Of a DNA stretch of 18,438 nucleotides, positions 1 to 9,523 are shown in pieces; the stretch's first letter is position 1; every line of letters starts with the position of its first letter. Made by a program: the position numbers and the translations under genes. Source of the DNA: Hemicentrotus pulcherrimus (Eukaryota; Echinodermata; Echinoidea; Camarodonta; Strongylocentrotidae). A model generated the notes under the pieces. The model saw only the letters and a list, made by a program, of their open reading frames with translations, searched no databases and was not told the origin of the DNA. Location of the stretch: the NCBI GenBank assembly GCA_003118195.1, contig BEXV01002306.1, positions 42,049 through 60,486 on the forward strand, in the 5' to 3' direction.

Positions 1-18
1 GGGGGGGGGGGGGGGGGG
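1..18. repeat. Poly-G run at the left edge
   Basis: Eighteen G in a row open the window. With the poly-G run at the right edge this suggests that the sequence was cut or assembled at homopolymers. Confidence 0.9.
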
Positions 19-26
19 AGTTCAAT

Positions 27-79
27 CATGGACCTACTAGTACGTCCATGGTTCAATCATTAGTAGGTCCATGGTTCAA
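27..79. repeat. Inverted repeat (13-bp arms) overlapped by short direct repeats
   Basis: CATGGACCTACTA at 27-39 is the exact reverse complement of 61-73, with a 21-nt spacer. TTCAATCAT is repeated directly at 21-29 and 52-60, and GTCCATGGTTCAA at 44-56 and 67-79. The pattern looks like the end of a palindromic or tandem repeat cut off by the left edge. Confidence 0.75.
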
Positions 80-1088
80 ATAGCCTTGTCCATTCCCTAT
101 TGAAGTGGGCACACATTACAATGGCGCCTTACGTAATATGATTTCTTGAAGGCAGTACAATAGGTTGCTGAACCCCCCCCCCCTCCTAGTTGATTTTTTG
201 AAAGCTTTGGCGATTGTGTATTTTCACTTTTAATTTGCAAACTCTTATAATTGATGTGCATTGATTGGTTCTTCTTCCTTCCTGCTCCTTCTCCTTTTTC
301 TTTTTGTCCGCCTCCTCCTCCTCCTCCTCCTACATTGTAATATGAACGAGTATAATCACCTTTTTGATGAATGTTTCCAGTAATTATGTAAACATAGTAC
401 ATTTTAAAGCGCTTTGAGAGGGCCTGTGGTCCTGAAATGCGCTATAACAGAACGAACTATCATTATTATCCTTATAGCACCCGATCTGCCAAGGCCAACT
501 GACTTGGTTACGCCTTGTAAACTTGCGCCACTAGCATTATGATATGCATGAGTTGGTGGGTTAATAATGCTGTATTTCGTGGTGATAGCCTTGAAACTTA
601 ATATTTTCTCAACTAAATTTTGTCTGAGAGTAATGAGCCATGAATTTACGACATGCAATATATACACATGTTCATATCACAGTGTTATTATCTAATACAA
701 TCAAATTCATGATTGTATGATAGCTATGAAATCTGCGGGAAAGGCGCAACAGTCATAAACTGAATGACTGGGACCACGTTTTCAAACACAATTTATGTTG
801 TCCGTGAGGCAAGGTACCTCCCCTCATCGGGCTCACCCCACCGCTCCCCCTGTGAGTAAAGGCTGGCTGACCCCCTAAAAGTACATTGACTTTGAATATT
901 CTGTACGTTAATCTGCTTTAATAGAGAGTAGAGATTTTTTCACAGCTTTATATGTGTATAAGCAAGACCCCGTTCATCCATCCAAGTAAAACAATTGTAC
1001 ATTAAATACACAATGCCTGTGCAGCCTGTCATTAAATGAGGGCGTGTAAATACCATCCTATCTCAGAGTGCAGAGTCCGGTTAACTTA
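80..1088. other. Non-coding stretch with simple repeats, no gene seen
   Basis: The stretch holds an 11-base poly-C run at 173-183 and a (CCT)7 microsatellite at 311-331. Open frames here are short, and the minus-strand one at 97-402 owes its glycine runs to these two repeats. No exon with recognisable protein similarity was found. If intron 1 of exon A extends to the left edge, this is intronic. Confidence 0.6.
311..331. repeat. (CCT)7 microsatellite
   Basis: Seven perfect CCT units. Confidence 0.9.
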
Positions 1089-1140
1089 ATGGCGTAGCCA
1101 TGGAGAGGCATGGGGACACTTGCCCCCTTCGAATGACAAA
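1089..1140. repeat. Fragment of a dispersed repeat (GGCGTAGCC head type)
   Basis: The stretch reads ATGGCGTAGCCATGG, then GGCATGGGG and TTGCCCCC. I know this wording from dispersed repeats in marine invertebrate genomes. I cannot name the family or its boundaries from this copy alone. Confidence 0.35.
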
Positions 1141-1152
1141 AAAAAGGGGAGA

Positions 1153-1207
1153 AGGGGAAGGTTAAGGGAAGGTAAAGGGAAGGTAAAGGGAAGGTAAAGG
1201 GAAGAAG
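1153..1207. repeat. 11-bp purine minisatellite, five units
   Basis: Three perfect AAGGGAAGGTA units (1164-1196) are flanked by one variant unit on each side (1153-1163 and 1197-1207), giving exactly 55 bp. One strand is almost entirely purine. Confidence 0.9.
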
Positions 1208-2131
1208 GTAGGACACGTGATATGACAAGATCCCTCCAACATCATTCCCCTATTCGGAGACGTGTACATTTTCATTTTATTCATTGGGGGAATTATTGGG
1301 GTGCCCCCTCTTCCACACGATCTGCGTCGTGCCACTTACGGCAACAATGGATGCAATAAAAATAGTGATTGTAGAAGCAATGTCAAAGGGCTACTAGGTA
1401 TTTATATCAGTATTTTTTTCGAACGCCTATAAAAAACAAAGTAACAAATGCATAGAAGCCGGAAACTGAAAACCAGTCCATAAAGATGTCAAGAATAATG
1501 AAAATGAGTCAACAATATGTATCTTTATTATTTGCGTGACAGAAAATAAGATTATATGATCAATGTGTTGACCAGTAATGGGCAGAAAAGAATGGTTAAA
1601 AAAGCTGACTAGAAATAATTTCATATCTTGGGACTGAAGTTTTACTTAATCAGTAAACAGAGTGTCTACACGTTCACACGCCAAAATGGTATGGCTTCTT
1701 CACAAAATATGGTACCGATATGCATTTTTTTTTTAAAGGTAAATTTACACCATTGTGTGCCCGAATTACGCCCCCTTTTGCCTCCACCCGAAAACAACAC
1801 GGGGTGGTGGTGGTGGTGGTGATGATGGGAGCTACGTCAGATACGCCGTTGTGTTTTTTTTTTCTCCATCTGACATGGTTCCGATGATATTCTTCGCCTT
1901 TTTTCATGAGATAACCAGAACAGGGAATCTTTCATAATAATGTTCGCCTTTACTAGAACTCCACACTGTCTTTAAAGTTACTCGGTATTCGGTAACATTG
2001 CCTCAGATTCTGAATCAAAATCCGGGATTTAGCTCATGCTGCAATCACAATTTTTAAACCTTTAGTTCACTCAGGAATCCCAAGACTTTTACAAGCCGGT
2101 CGCATGTCTGATTGTCAAGATATTTATGATT
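1208..2131. other. Non-coding stretch, no gene seen
   Basis: This is AT-rich sequence with a (GGT)6 microsatellite at 1803-1820. Open frames on both strands are short, and those crossing 1800 are runs of Trp, Gly or Thr created by the GGT repeat. Nothing resembles a conserved protein. Confidence 0.55.
1803..1820. repeat. (GGT)6 microsatellite
   Basis: Six GGT units are followed by two GAT units. Confidence 0.88.
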
Positions 2132-2178
2132 GGAAAACGAAAAATTAATGGAAATCGAAATTTCATTTTTCGTTTTCC
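2132..2178. repeat. Hairpin-forming inverted repeat with 14-bp perfect arms
   Basis: GGAAAACGAAAAAT at 2132-2145 is the exact reverse complement of 2165-2178. Inside the loop GAAAT (2151-2155) pairs with ATTTC (2160-2164), so the folded stem would have 19 pairs with a 5-nt bulge and a 4-nt loop. It could be the middle of a decayed palindromic transposon. Confidence 0.8.
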
Positions 2179-2591
2179 CAACGGTTTTTAAAACACTACA
2201 GTCTATTAGGTAAAATGCGTATGGTAAAACCGGTCACTCGTAGAATTTTACTTTTTGAGGCACTTCATGATCATCTTGAAGCGCAAATTCTGCTAGAACT
2301 TCACATATCACAGACACTGATAATATGTAGGGCGATGCATCTCAGATTTAACATTGTTAAACGATGCCTTTTAAAGAGTTCAAAGTTTCCATTTAAACAC
2401 ACTGGAGACCTCGTTAATACGGTATCACACGTTTCCTCAATTCATCATGAGAATATATCAGCTGAACATCGCACTTGCTTCGTCAACTTTACTAATGATG
2501 TTGACTTGTCTAAAATATGTGTACGTAATGCCATTGTTTAATGTTTGCGTAACATTGTTATCGCTCTTAAACACGATGGGTATCAGATGTA

Positions 2592-3003
2592 TTGAAGTTC
2601 GTTACGTTGATTCGTGGAGTCTGTAGTATTACCTTTTCCCTTCATAATGTAGGTCGATCTTCGAGGGGGCGTCACAAAGTATGGTCTTGAATGATAGTCG
2701 TGCAGATTTTGGGCTAGATTTAGTGCTTGTATGATGGAATTTACTCGGGAATTCGACTAGCTTAATAATGCGACGGGCGAGCAATTATTGTAGCCAAACA
2801 AGTTTTGAAGTTCGTGAAGTTGATTCTGGGATCCTATTCCGTTTTCACGGGTCTTGGTCGAGGGTTTGAGGCTTTGAGCAATATTTTTAGGGATAGGATT
2901 AGTCGCCTCGAATTTTCTTGGTGTTGCGTATAGGGGGTTAGAGTTGGAAATTCGACTAAAGTAAGAAATTGACTGCGGGGCAATTATTGCCGAGGGAATA
3001 TGG
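2592..3003. repeat. Two diverged tandem copies of an approximately 200-bp unit
   Basis: Copy 1 is about 2592-2796 and copy 2 about 2804-2993. They share landmarks in the same order. TGAAGTTCGT leads into a GTTGATTC box (from 2593 and 2805). AATTCGACTA follows (from 2750 and 2949). A GC-rich stretch then ends in CAATTATTG (from 2782 and 2981). The stretches between landmarks are much more diverged and differ in length. The 95-residue minus-strand open frame at 2757-3044 lies across this and is unrecognised. Confidence 0.6.
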
Positions 3004-3350
3004 TCATGCAATCGCATAAATCGGTCTGGTGTTTTATTATTCATCGCTGTTGGCGACCAATCAGTAACTAATTACTTTGTGACAAATATTTCCTGCAATG
3101 CTTTAATAACTTGTATAATTGTATTTCCTCTCATGATCTCTACAGCGCCCCCTCCCACAAAAAAGGGAGTTGTCGTCTTCGACACCCGTAGATGAGATGG
3201 CCATTGCACTTTTTTAAAAATCAAGTTCAAGGGTCACATGAATTCCAGCATTGTCGAAAGAGGTGGAACTGGAACATGAAACTTCTATCCAGATCCTCAT
3301 AGGTTTTGGGGGCAATTACATTCTTTGCGCTCTCCGGGCTCTTTCGGTGT
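3004..3350. other. Non-coding stretch, no gene seen
   Basis: No exon, RNA gene or clear repeat was recognised. The right part may belong to the poly-G repeat element that follows. Confidence 0.45.
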
Positions 3351-3354
3351 ACGT

Positions 3355-3412
3355 GGGGGAGGGGGGGGGGGGGGGGGGGGGGGNGGGGAGGGGGGGGGGG
3401 AGGGGGAGGGGG
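3355..3412. repeat. Long G-rich tract containing the only N
   Basis: The tract is 58 bp of G interrupted by single A residues at 3360, 3389, 3401 and 3407 and by an N at 3384. The G runs meet the usual G-quadruplex pattern. The N suggests a length the assembler could not resolve. Glycine-rich and proline-rich open frames over this tract are artefacts. Confidence 0.9.
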
Positions 3413-3594
3413 TTGAAGAATTCCCCCAACCCCAACAAAATTCCGACGAAACCTTGCGACGTACATGTTTTCCTCCAGCCTCTTAAATGCTTGAAAATGA
3501 AGGCTTATCCCCTCCCCCTCTAAAAAAAAGACCCCTGTTCAATATATTTAGGGGGGTGGAAGGGTCGCGTACCTCTTGTGCCCCTGTATCCGCC
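3355..3594 (-). repeat. Dispersed repeat fragment, poly-G/C bounded
   Basis: Read on the minus strand the fragment starts with GGCGGATACAGGGG (3594-3581). It runs through purine-rich blocks and ends in the long C run opposite 3355-3412. The head matches GGGGCGGATCCAGG at 18407-18420, which is also followed at once by poly-G, so both look like members of one family. Boundaries and class are uncertain. Confidence 0.4.
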
Positions 3595-4660
3595 TATTTG
3601 TTAGTTCATAGACTCTGAATGAGAGGTCACAGCGTCAGGAAACTCACCGTCACGTATGTCGGCCTAATACCAAGGAAATAAAAGCATCGTCTGCTATTAA
3701 AATCACCTTGATGAAGACAATCGGAAGACAATGACCATTGTCAACATTTCTAAAGGCCTCGATTGTCTTGCCTCCAGACTAATCGTTTGCTATGCCTTAA
3801 ACTCAATTGAACGGTTAACAAAACACTTTCCGATACAACAAGTCTAAGGCTAATTATAATTTTAGTGACAGTGGCGAAACGTGGGTCTAGCCATTAGGGG
3901 GTGGGGGAAACAAACTAGATGGATAACGTGCGAACAAAAGGTGACAGAGTAAGGGAAGGGTGTGAGAGGAATGTTGTATCGCTTCTTTTCACGTTGCCCT
4001 TCCCCTCTACCTTCCTCAACGCTTGCTTTTTCATCTCCCTCCTTATTTGCAATATTTGACTGGGGCACATTCTGGAGCTACTATCCTGTTCCTCGTCATT
4101 ATGCAATGTCAAATTAGACGTTAGTGTTTTAAATTACAGAAGTGCTTAAAACTACCATAAATTGGCGTGTACATCTAGAAGCTTTTCCCCTTTTGCCGAC
4201 AATCTATAGGCCATTTCAACTTCAAGAGAAGTTTGACGAAAAGATTATAAATGAAAGTCACATAAAACGAAATTGCTCTAAATCGTTTAACAACGTATAA
4301 ATAAAATGCATACAATGTAATTTAATACCTTATAAGAATAACAAATAAATATGGACTTTACATCCATTAGCCCTACCAAACTTGTTTTGATAGATAGTCC
4401 TTTACACAAACATCGTTTACAAACAAATTGACGCGACTTATGGCATGACACATCTCAGTTATCTGACTTTGGTACTACATTTGGCTTGAGAATCAAGTTT
4501 ACCGTACTCGAATTTACTCAAGTTTACTTGATAACAGGTGAATGAAATCGAGGCACCTAAGTTTAAATGTGGTTTCATCACGAACGGGCCTATTTCACCA
4601 CGTAAACGCCACAAAGGGTTACCCCTAACAAGTGGCAATGTCTATCCTCTACCCTTGGGT
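3595..4660. other. Non-coding stretch with small hairpins, no gene seen
   Basis: AGACAATCG at 3715-3723 pairs with 3760-3768. Between them GACAATG and CATTGTC (3727-3742) form a second small palindrome. The rest is AT-rich with scattered stops and only short open frames of no recognisable similarity. Confidence 0.5.
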
Positions 4661-4688
4661 AGAGAGAGAGAGAGAGGGGGGGGGAGAG
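4661..4688. repeat. (AG)n followed by poly-G
   Basis: An alternating AG run of about eight units passes directly into a G run and then GAGAGA. Confidence 0.85.
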
Positions 4689-4873
4689 ACCCAATAAAGC
4701 GTCTAGTAGAGGAACAAATGACGGAAACTGGCACCAATTTGAATTCATTTTCAAACCAAGATGTATATAGTTAAGAGACGAGGCCACAGGAAGCAGGAAT
4801 TTCGAGTATCAATAACGCACAATGGCTTCTAATAGGAAACATGGTCAAGGGCAGTTGCTAGTCTTCCTCTTGA

Positions 4874-4912
4874 CCCCCCCCCCCCCTCCTCCCCCCTCCC
4901 TCTCTCTCTATC
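4874..4912. repeat. Poly-C followed by CT-rich simple repeat
   Basis: A run of 13-14 C is followed by CCTCC blocks and a short (CT)n stretch. It mirrors the AG/poly-G repeat about 200 bp to the left in inverted sense. Confidence 0.85.
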
Positions 4913-5170
4913 TAGCTTCATCGGAGTAATTGTTCGAATCCGAGGTAATTGTCATTAGGTAGATTGCAAGGGGGTAATTGTCATTACTCATTAGGTAGTA
5001 TTCCGGAGGTATATATGTAGCTGTCCGAAGGAAACAGATTTTCGGGGTGATAGTCCAGAAGGTAGTTGCTCTACAACTGAACGTAAATATTATAGACAGT
5101 ACTGTATGGCAGTTTTCAGACATCTACATGTCACAGGTCGCAAACAAAAAAAACCTTGTATGAATCAGCG

Positions 5171-5750
5171 ACATCCCTCCTACTCTCACTCTCTTCAGAT
5201 CTCTTCAAATTCAAGTACCCTTATCCCTTTCTTTCGATCTTATTCAAGCAACCCTTGTCGCCCCTTTCCATTGAAACACCGCCACTTACCTCTTTTCATA
5301 ACTTCCAATAGAGGCACCCCTTCTTAGTTCCCTTTCATTTTGATCTCTTTCGATTTATACACTCCTCTCCATTCCTCGATTTCAGTCTCTTCAAATGCAT
5401 AAACCCCTTCTCATCCCTCTCTACATGTGTTTCGAAACAATCAAGTTAGAGTACCGAATCATCTCTTCCAGTTATAACACCCTTTATGCGACTACGATCT
5501 CATCCAATGCCAACAGTGAACACCCTACTCATTTCTCTCTTTCGATCTCTTCCAGTTTCCACGCTCCTCATTCCTCTCTGTTTTTACCTCATCCAATTCC
5601 CCAAACCCTTCATATTATCCTCCTTATTCAATCTCTTCAAATTCCAGCATCTCCTCTCTCTCTCTTCTATTAAAAAAAAAAAGATATTCTCAACCCTCTC
5701 CTCATCCCTCTCTTTTGATCTCTCCCAATTTTCACATCCCTTTTTATCCC
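5171..5750. repeat. Degenerate tandem array of approximately 40-bp pyrimidine-rich units
   Basis: At least eight imperfect units of about 35-48 bp can be lined up. A GATCTCTTCCAATTCCAC-like block alternates with a CTCATCCCTCTCTTTC-like block. Clear unit starts include those near 5198, 5341, 5460, 5496, 5543, 5627 and 5717. A short poly-A lies inside at about 5671. On the transcript strand of the transporter the array is GA-rich. Overlapping plus-strand open frames here (5395-5770) are Ser/Leu/Pro repeats from the array and not genes. It sits about 300 bp downstream of the exon A donor. Confidence 0.7.
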
Positions 5751-6035
5751 TTGAATTAGGCGTAGTGTAGCATGTTCATCGCCTGCCCTCTGGGTTATCC
5801 AACAAGACAGTATACGATTTCTTGACTTTTTCGGAAACTCAAATCCGTTTTTGGCTTAGGTGTACTACATATCATGATATTGTAGAGAATATGAAGGAGT
5901 CTGTGGAAAAGTAAGAACAGAAACCAGCCCTTTCTCTTTGGAGCCGGAAGGGCAATAACCCTGTCTAAAAATGAAATTGAGTTAACGCCTCTTTAGCTCC
6001 AAGATAGACGTTAATATATTCTACGTTGATATATT
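5751..6035. other. Start of intron 1 of the exon A gene
   Basis: This lies directly downstream of the exon A donor on the minus strand. No further exon was recognised in it. Confidence 0.6.
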
Positions 6036-6043
6036 GCTTACCG
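6036..6043 (-). other. 5' splice donor of exon A (phase 1)
   Basis: On the minus strand the exon ends GTGTCG and the intron begins GTAAGC. The last exon base is 6042 and the GT is at 6041-6040. The junction splits a codon after its first base. Transporter similarity stops exactly here, within TM4, at the same aligned position as the exon B donor. The intron extends left beyond the window or to an exon I could not recognise. Confidence 0.85.
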
Positions 6044-6555
6044 ACACAAATGTTACAAAGGATAACGGTTGGAAGCCAGACGTACGCCATGTAGCAGGGG
6101 TCTTCAGCAGGAAGAAAGGCTTCTAGAAGATACTGGCCAAAGACCATGCATATGACAGCCTGCTGGGCTGGCAACATCAACACCATGGATATCCATATGT
6201 AGAGAAAAGAGAGCAGGTCGCCGAACGCCGCCTTGATGTAGGCGTAATGGCCACCCGACGAGGGGATCGAAAGACCGAGCTCGGCGAAACAGAGAGCGCC
6301 AATCAAGGAAAACATCCCACTGATCGCCCAAATGACCAGGGACCCGCCCACGGAGCCAACGCCCATGAACACACCCTTTGGAGTGAGAAAGATTCCCGAG
6401 CCGATGATGTTGCCGACGTTGATGGTGACCCCGCCCAAGAGGCCGATCTCACGTTTGAGGCCAACCTTATCGGGGTCATTGAGGGATTCGCCGGTGATCT
6501 GGTCGAGCCCCGCCTCGATTGCGCTGTTTACCGTTAGACGTCGTCGTCCCCCCAT
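6042..6555 (-). CDS. First coding exon of an SLC7-type light-chain amino acid transporter (partial gene, exon A)
   Basis: The exon encodes 171 full codons plus one base. Residues 1-32 form a short polar cytoplasmic N-terminus. LKREIGLLGG leads into TM1 (about 38-62), which carries the broken-helix substrate motif IIGSGIF at 50-56, followed by TPKGV. TM2 spans about 71-93 (GALCFAELG). The conserved first intracellular loop IPSSGGHYAY follows at about 97-106. TM3 spans about 113-142. An extracellular loop carries Cys154 (EDPC), at the position where family members make a disulfide to an SLC3 heavy chain (4F2hc or rBAT), and TM4 begins near 156. Family knowledge: these are LeuT-fold (APC) sodium-independent amino acid exchangers of the plasma membrane. 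The ATG has A at -3 and G at +4, and an in-frame TAG lies at 6565-6567, four codons upstream. The reading frame runs on past the donor to 5965, but that tail (KQYINVEY...) is not transporter-like and is read as intron. TM5-12 are not in view. The subfamily (b0,+AT, y+LAT or asc) cannot be settled from this half. Confidence 0.93.
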
Positions 6556-9437
6556 TGTCTTTTCCTAAACCAGGTATCACTTCTCTGAAGAAGCTCGTGC
6601 GACGTCAAGAACGACTTACAGAGAATACCTCAATCTCCTTCAGACCTTGCAATTGAAACGTCTAAAACCCCTTCTAGTAATCTCCTTCCTTTACAACATT
6701 ATACATGTACATACATGTACGACACTTAGAAGCAATTGATAGTCCCGCCGAAGAGATGTCTTCAAATAGCATGTCTGAAATGTTTCAAGGTGAACCCACA
6801 ACTGGATCAGTTCTGAATAAAATATGTCTTTTTGAGATGAAAAAAAAAACCCACTCAAAGGCACCTCTAACAGAAAGCAGATCAAACCAGAAACGAATTT
6901 TATCTCTATTTTTCATAAATTACTATTCAAATCTTTACAACTATCAAAGTTTTTCTCATATGTTATCTTGTGTTAACACTGACAGGTGCACCTAATGGCC
7001 GAGTCACACTCGGGTCACCAAGATCTCGAACTGTTGGAAGTATGCAAGACATGCGTGAGGGCAATATCACTTGGCGAGATAAGAGAATGGACCCAAACTT
7101 GAACTACTCACAGAAGGCGAGATTCTCATCATTCATTTTTAGCTCGATCCATGAAATACTTAGCATTACAAATATTAAACGACTAACGAATTACAAATCA
7201 AATCGGCACTACCTTAATGACAAGTTCTGTAAACTTCTGTTATTAGTGAAGGTGAAAAAAATAATAACTTTATAATTTTCTTTATTTTAGTATTGAATAA
7301 TATCATATTTGCAATGTCTCATGAAAAGGGCTACTCTGGAAGTGCAATCATGTTTAAAATATGACAAGAAATAGTTCACAACTACATACACCAACGTCTC
7401 ATGCCAGTACAGAACTTGTCATTGTACATGTACATGTAAGTGACTTTCAGCAAGGCTTTCTTGGCAGGCTGATGATACAATTACCTCAAAAGACACAGCT
7501 GTCCTTAATAAATACATAATCAACCTTTCCCATTAATTTCTTAACAGTTCCTTTCAGAATGTAGGAACGGTACTAAGTTTTATCTTTAAAGTTAAACATT
7601 GATTTGATTTAGATAGTGATACCAACATTGCGTGAGTTTGAATGTGCACATTTTATTTTCATGCATTCCTTTCTTTCCCTACATTTATACCATGTTCACA
7701 CACCATGGCCCGAATTAATTTGTCGACAAACCTAGGTGTATGTGCGTCATATTTATGACGCGTTTCGAGAAACAAGCAAAGGAAATGCATTTTAGGGGCA
7801 TGAATGAAAATGGGATCCATGTATGTACATGAGCAGTCATGGTATGCGTTCTTTAGAAATTGCTTAAATATCGCTTGTAAAGCCTTTTGAGTAGACAATG
7901 ATCAGGCGTTACAATAGTAGGATCAAGAGGGTTGGTAAGAACGGTTTACGTTGAAAGGAAAGAAGAAAACATACTTGAGCACAATACATATATTTATTTT
8001 CAAAAACCTCCTGGTTGTGAGTGACGAGCGTCGTTTTATCAAAAGAGATCACCATGACCTCGTAAAATGTGTAATAGCTGCCTTGTGAGTATTCTCCTTT
8101 TTTATTCCCAAGTAGATTATTAGGGTAGCAATGTTCATGAAATGACTGCTCTCAAAATATTATTAATTATAATTAGGAAGGGTTTACAACTTTGGACCAA
8201 AATTATGAAGATATGTGTTTGTGTAGTCCCGTGTAGCCTTAATGTCTTTTTTGTATGCATAGAACTAAAGATGAGCATGGAAGCATCCAGTCACGATGAT
8301 ACTATCTCTTGCAAGCCTTACAGAGTCAAAAGTTAATCGCAACATATGCACGCCGCTACTGTCACTGTCAGTAAACAAATTTTGATGCGTCACCAATAAC
8401 TTTTATAGTATATGATCGATCATCTAAGCACGGATTACTAAGCCTATTTTTATGTCTAAAATAATATGTTACCATTGTCTGCTTTATTATATGAATGTTT
8501 GAAAGAAGTTTTTGCATAACATTGGGTTGATCTTGTGATCATCATTCACTGTCGATTTCGGTAGGTAATTTTTCCTTTACCCATGACTCAAGATCTATAT
8601 GACCTTTTAAGTTTTCAGTACAATGAACTTAGTTTCAGGTTCACCCCAAATCATCAGATTAACTTCCTTATAAAGTTCTAATTCTATGACGGATTAGTTA
8701 CGTAATGGGAAGCCAATTGCGATAATACACATGATACATTGAGGCGTGACTCCCCTACCTCAAGCGAGAACGACGATTTCTTCCACCTGTTAAAGTTACT
8801 CTAAGCAATGACCTACCACCACCTGCTCTAAGTTCAGGATCTGTGTGTGCCTGTGACAGGTGTCTGTGCCCATTCAATCAAAACTTTTAGCCCTATCCGA
8901 GGGACTTAGTAATTGGGATCGATGCCTTACCAAAAAGGCATTGCATCGATCAAGTATCACCCCGGATGAGAGGCCCCGAATTCTTCAAAATCTCAAACTC
9001 CGTACTTTATTCAAGCAAAGAATAAAACAAAATGGGGTAGTGTTTTTAGAGCCAGAAGTCATTATACGTTAACGCCCTCTTGGCTCTTATCAAACGTTAA
9101 TCTTAATTATTTTTTTAATCGTTATCAGTTCAGTGGGATTAGGCCTGAAAGCCAAACTGCCCATCACTGTTCAAACATTAATTCTTTGATCAGTGTTTCC
9201 ATTTGCATAACTGATTGTATTTTCCTGGTACTGGTAGGGTTGATGGTCAGAGGAACGGGAGATACGACAACTCCTTGAGAACATGCTTGATTATTGATAC
9301 TTAGTTTACATACACAAACCCCTGTCAGTTGCAGTGCATAACAATGTCGACGGTGTGAGACTATACCGACGGCATACTGTATGGACTCTGTACTTTAGCT
9401 GCTTCGGACAAGGTCTTGTCTGACCATGATTTGATAC
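6556..9437. other. Non-coding stretch, upstream of exon A, no confirmed gene
   Basis: The sequence next to 6555 is the 5' UTR or promoter side of the exon A gene. It contains an ACATGTAC cluster at 6703-6720, and similar motifs at 7424-7436. The only coding-like patch is a plus-strand open stretch at about 6985-7275 behind a possible acceptor (ACTGACAG). It matches no family I know. A second open stretch at 8860-9072 has no ATG. If exon B splices to a shared downstream exon, all of this is its intron 1. Confidence 0.5.
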
Positions 9438-9523
9438 AGCTAGAAGTGGACAGAGCTAGACTCTGCGCAAGGCTTTAGGAATTGTGACAAAGTGTCAAAT
9501 TAGAGTCTTTGTCTGCAGACTAC
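9438..9523 (+). repeat. Left member of an inverted repeat pair
   Basis: The core 9485-9523 matches the reverse complement of 11077-11115 at 35 of 39 positions by hand count, ending in CTGCAGACTAC in both. Weaker similarity with small gaps extends the match to AGCTAG at 9438-9443. This may be one end of a non-autonomous DNA transposon family. Confidence 0.7.

Noticed and set aside
50..60. GGTTCAATC resembling a tRNA B box
   Set aside because: No A box, acceptor stem or cloverleaf could be formed around it.
97..402. Glycine-rich minus-strand open frame
   Set aside because: The glycine runs come from the poly-C and CCT simple repeats.
2215..2541. 108-codon plus-strand open frame starting with an ATG-proximal codon
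   Set aside because: It shows no recognisable domain, no splice or promoter support, and a length that chance can give in AT-moderate DNA. It is kept only as a note.
3227..3523. Proline- and glycine-rich open frames over the poly-G tract
   Set aside because: They are low-complexity artefacts that cross an N.
5395..5770. Two overlapping plus-strand open frames rich in Ser, Leu and Pro
   Set aside because: They are produced by the pyrimidine-rich tandem array in two frames.
5965..6041. Extension of the exon A reading frame past the donor
   Set aside because: The residues after the donor are polar and unlike TM4-TM5, and the GTAAGC sits exactly where similarity ends.
6247..6568. Plus-strand open frames opposite exon A
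   Set aside because: They lie antisense to a strongly conserved transporter exon and encode no recognisable protein.
6566..6617. Possible tiny 5' UTR intron of the exon A gene (GTAAGT near 6617 to TTTAG near 6566)
   Set aside because: At about 50 bp with a poor pyrimidine tract it is below usual intron size in such animals.
8860..9072. 70-codon plus-strand frame with balanced composition
   Set aside because: It begins at GTG with a stop just upstream and no ATG inside. A terminal exon behind the CAG at 8857-8859 is possible but unsupported.
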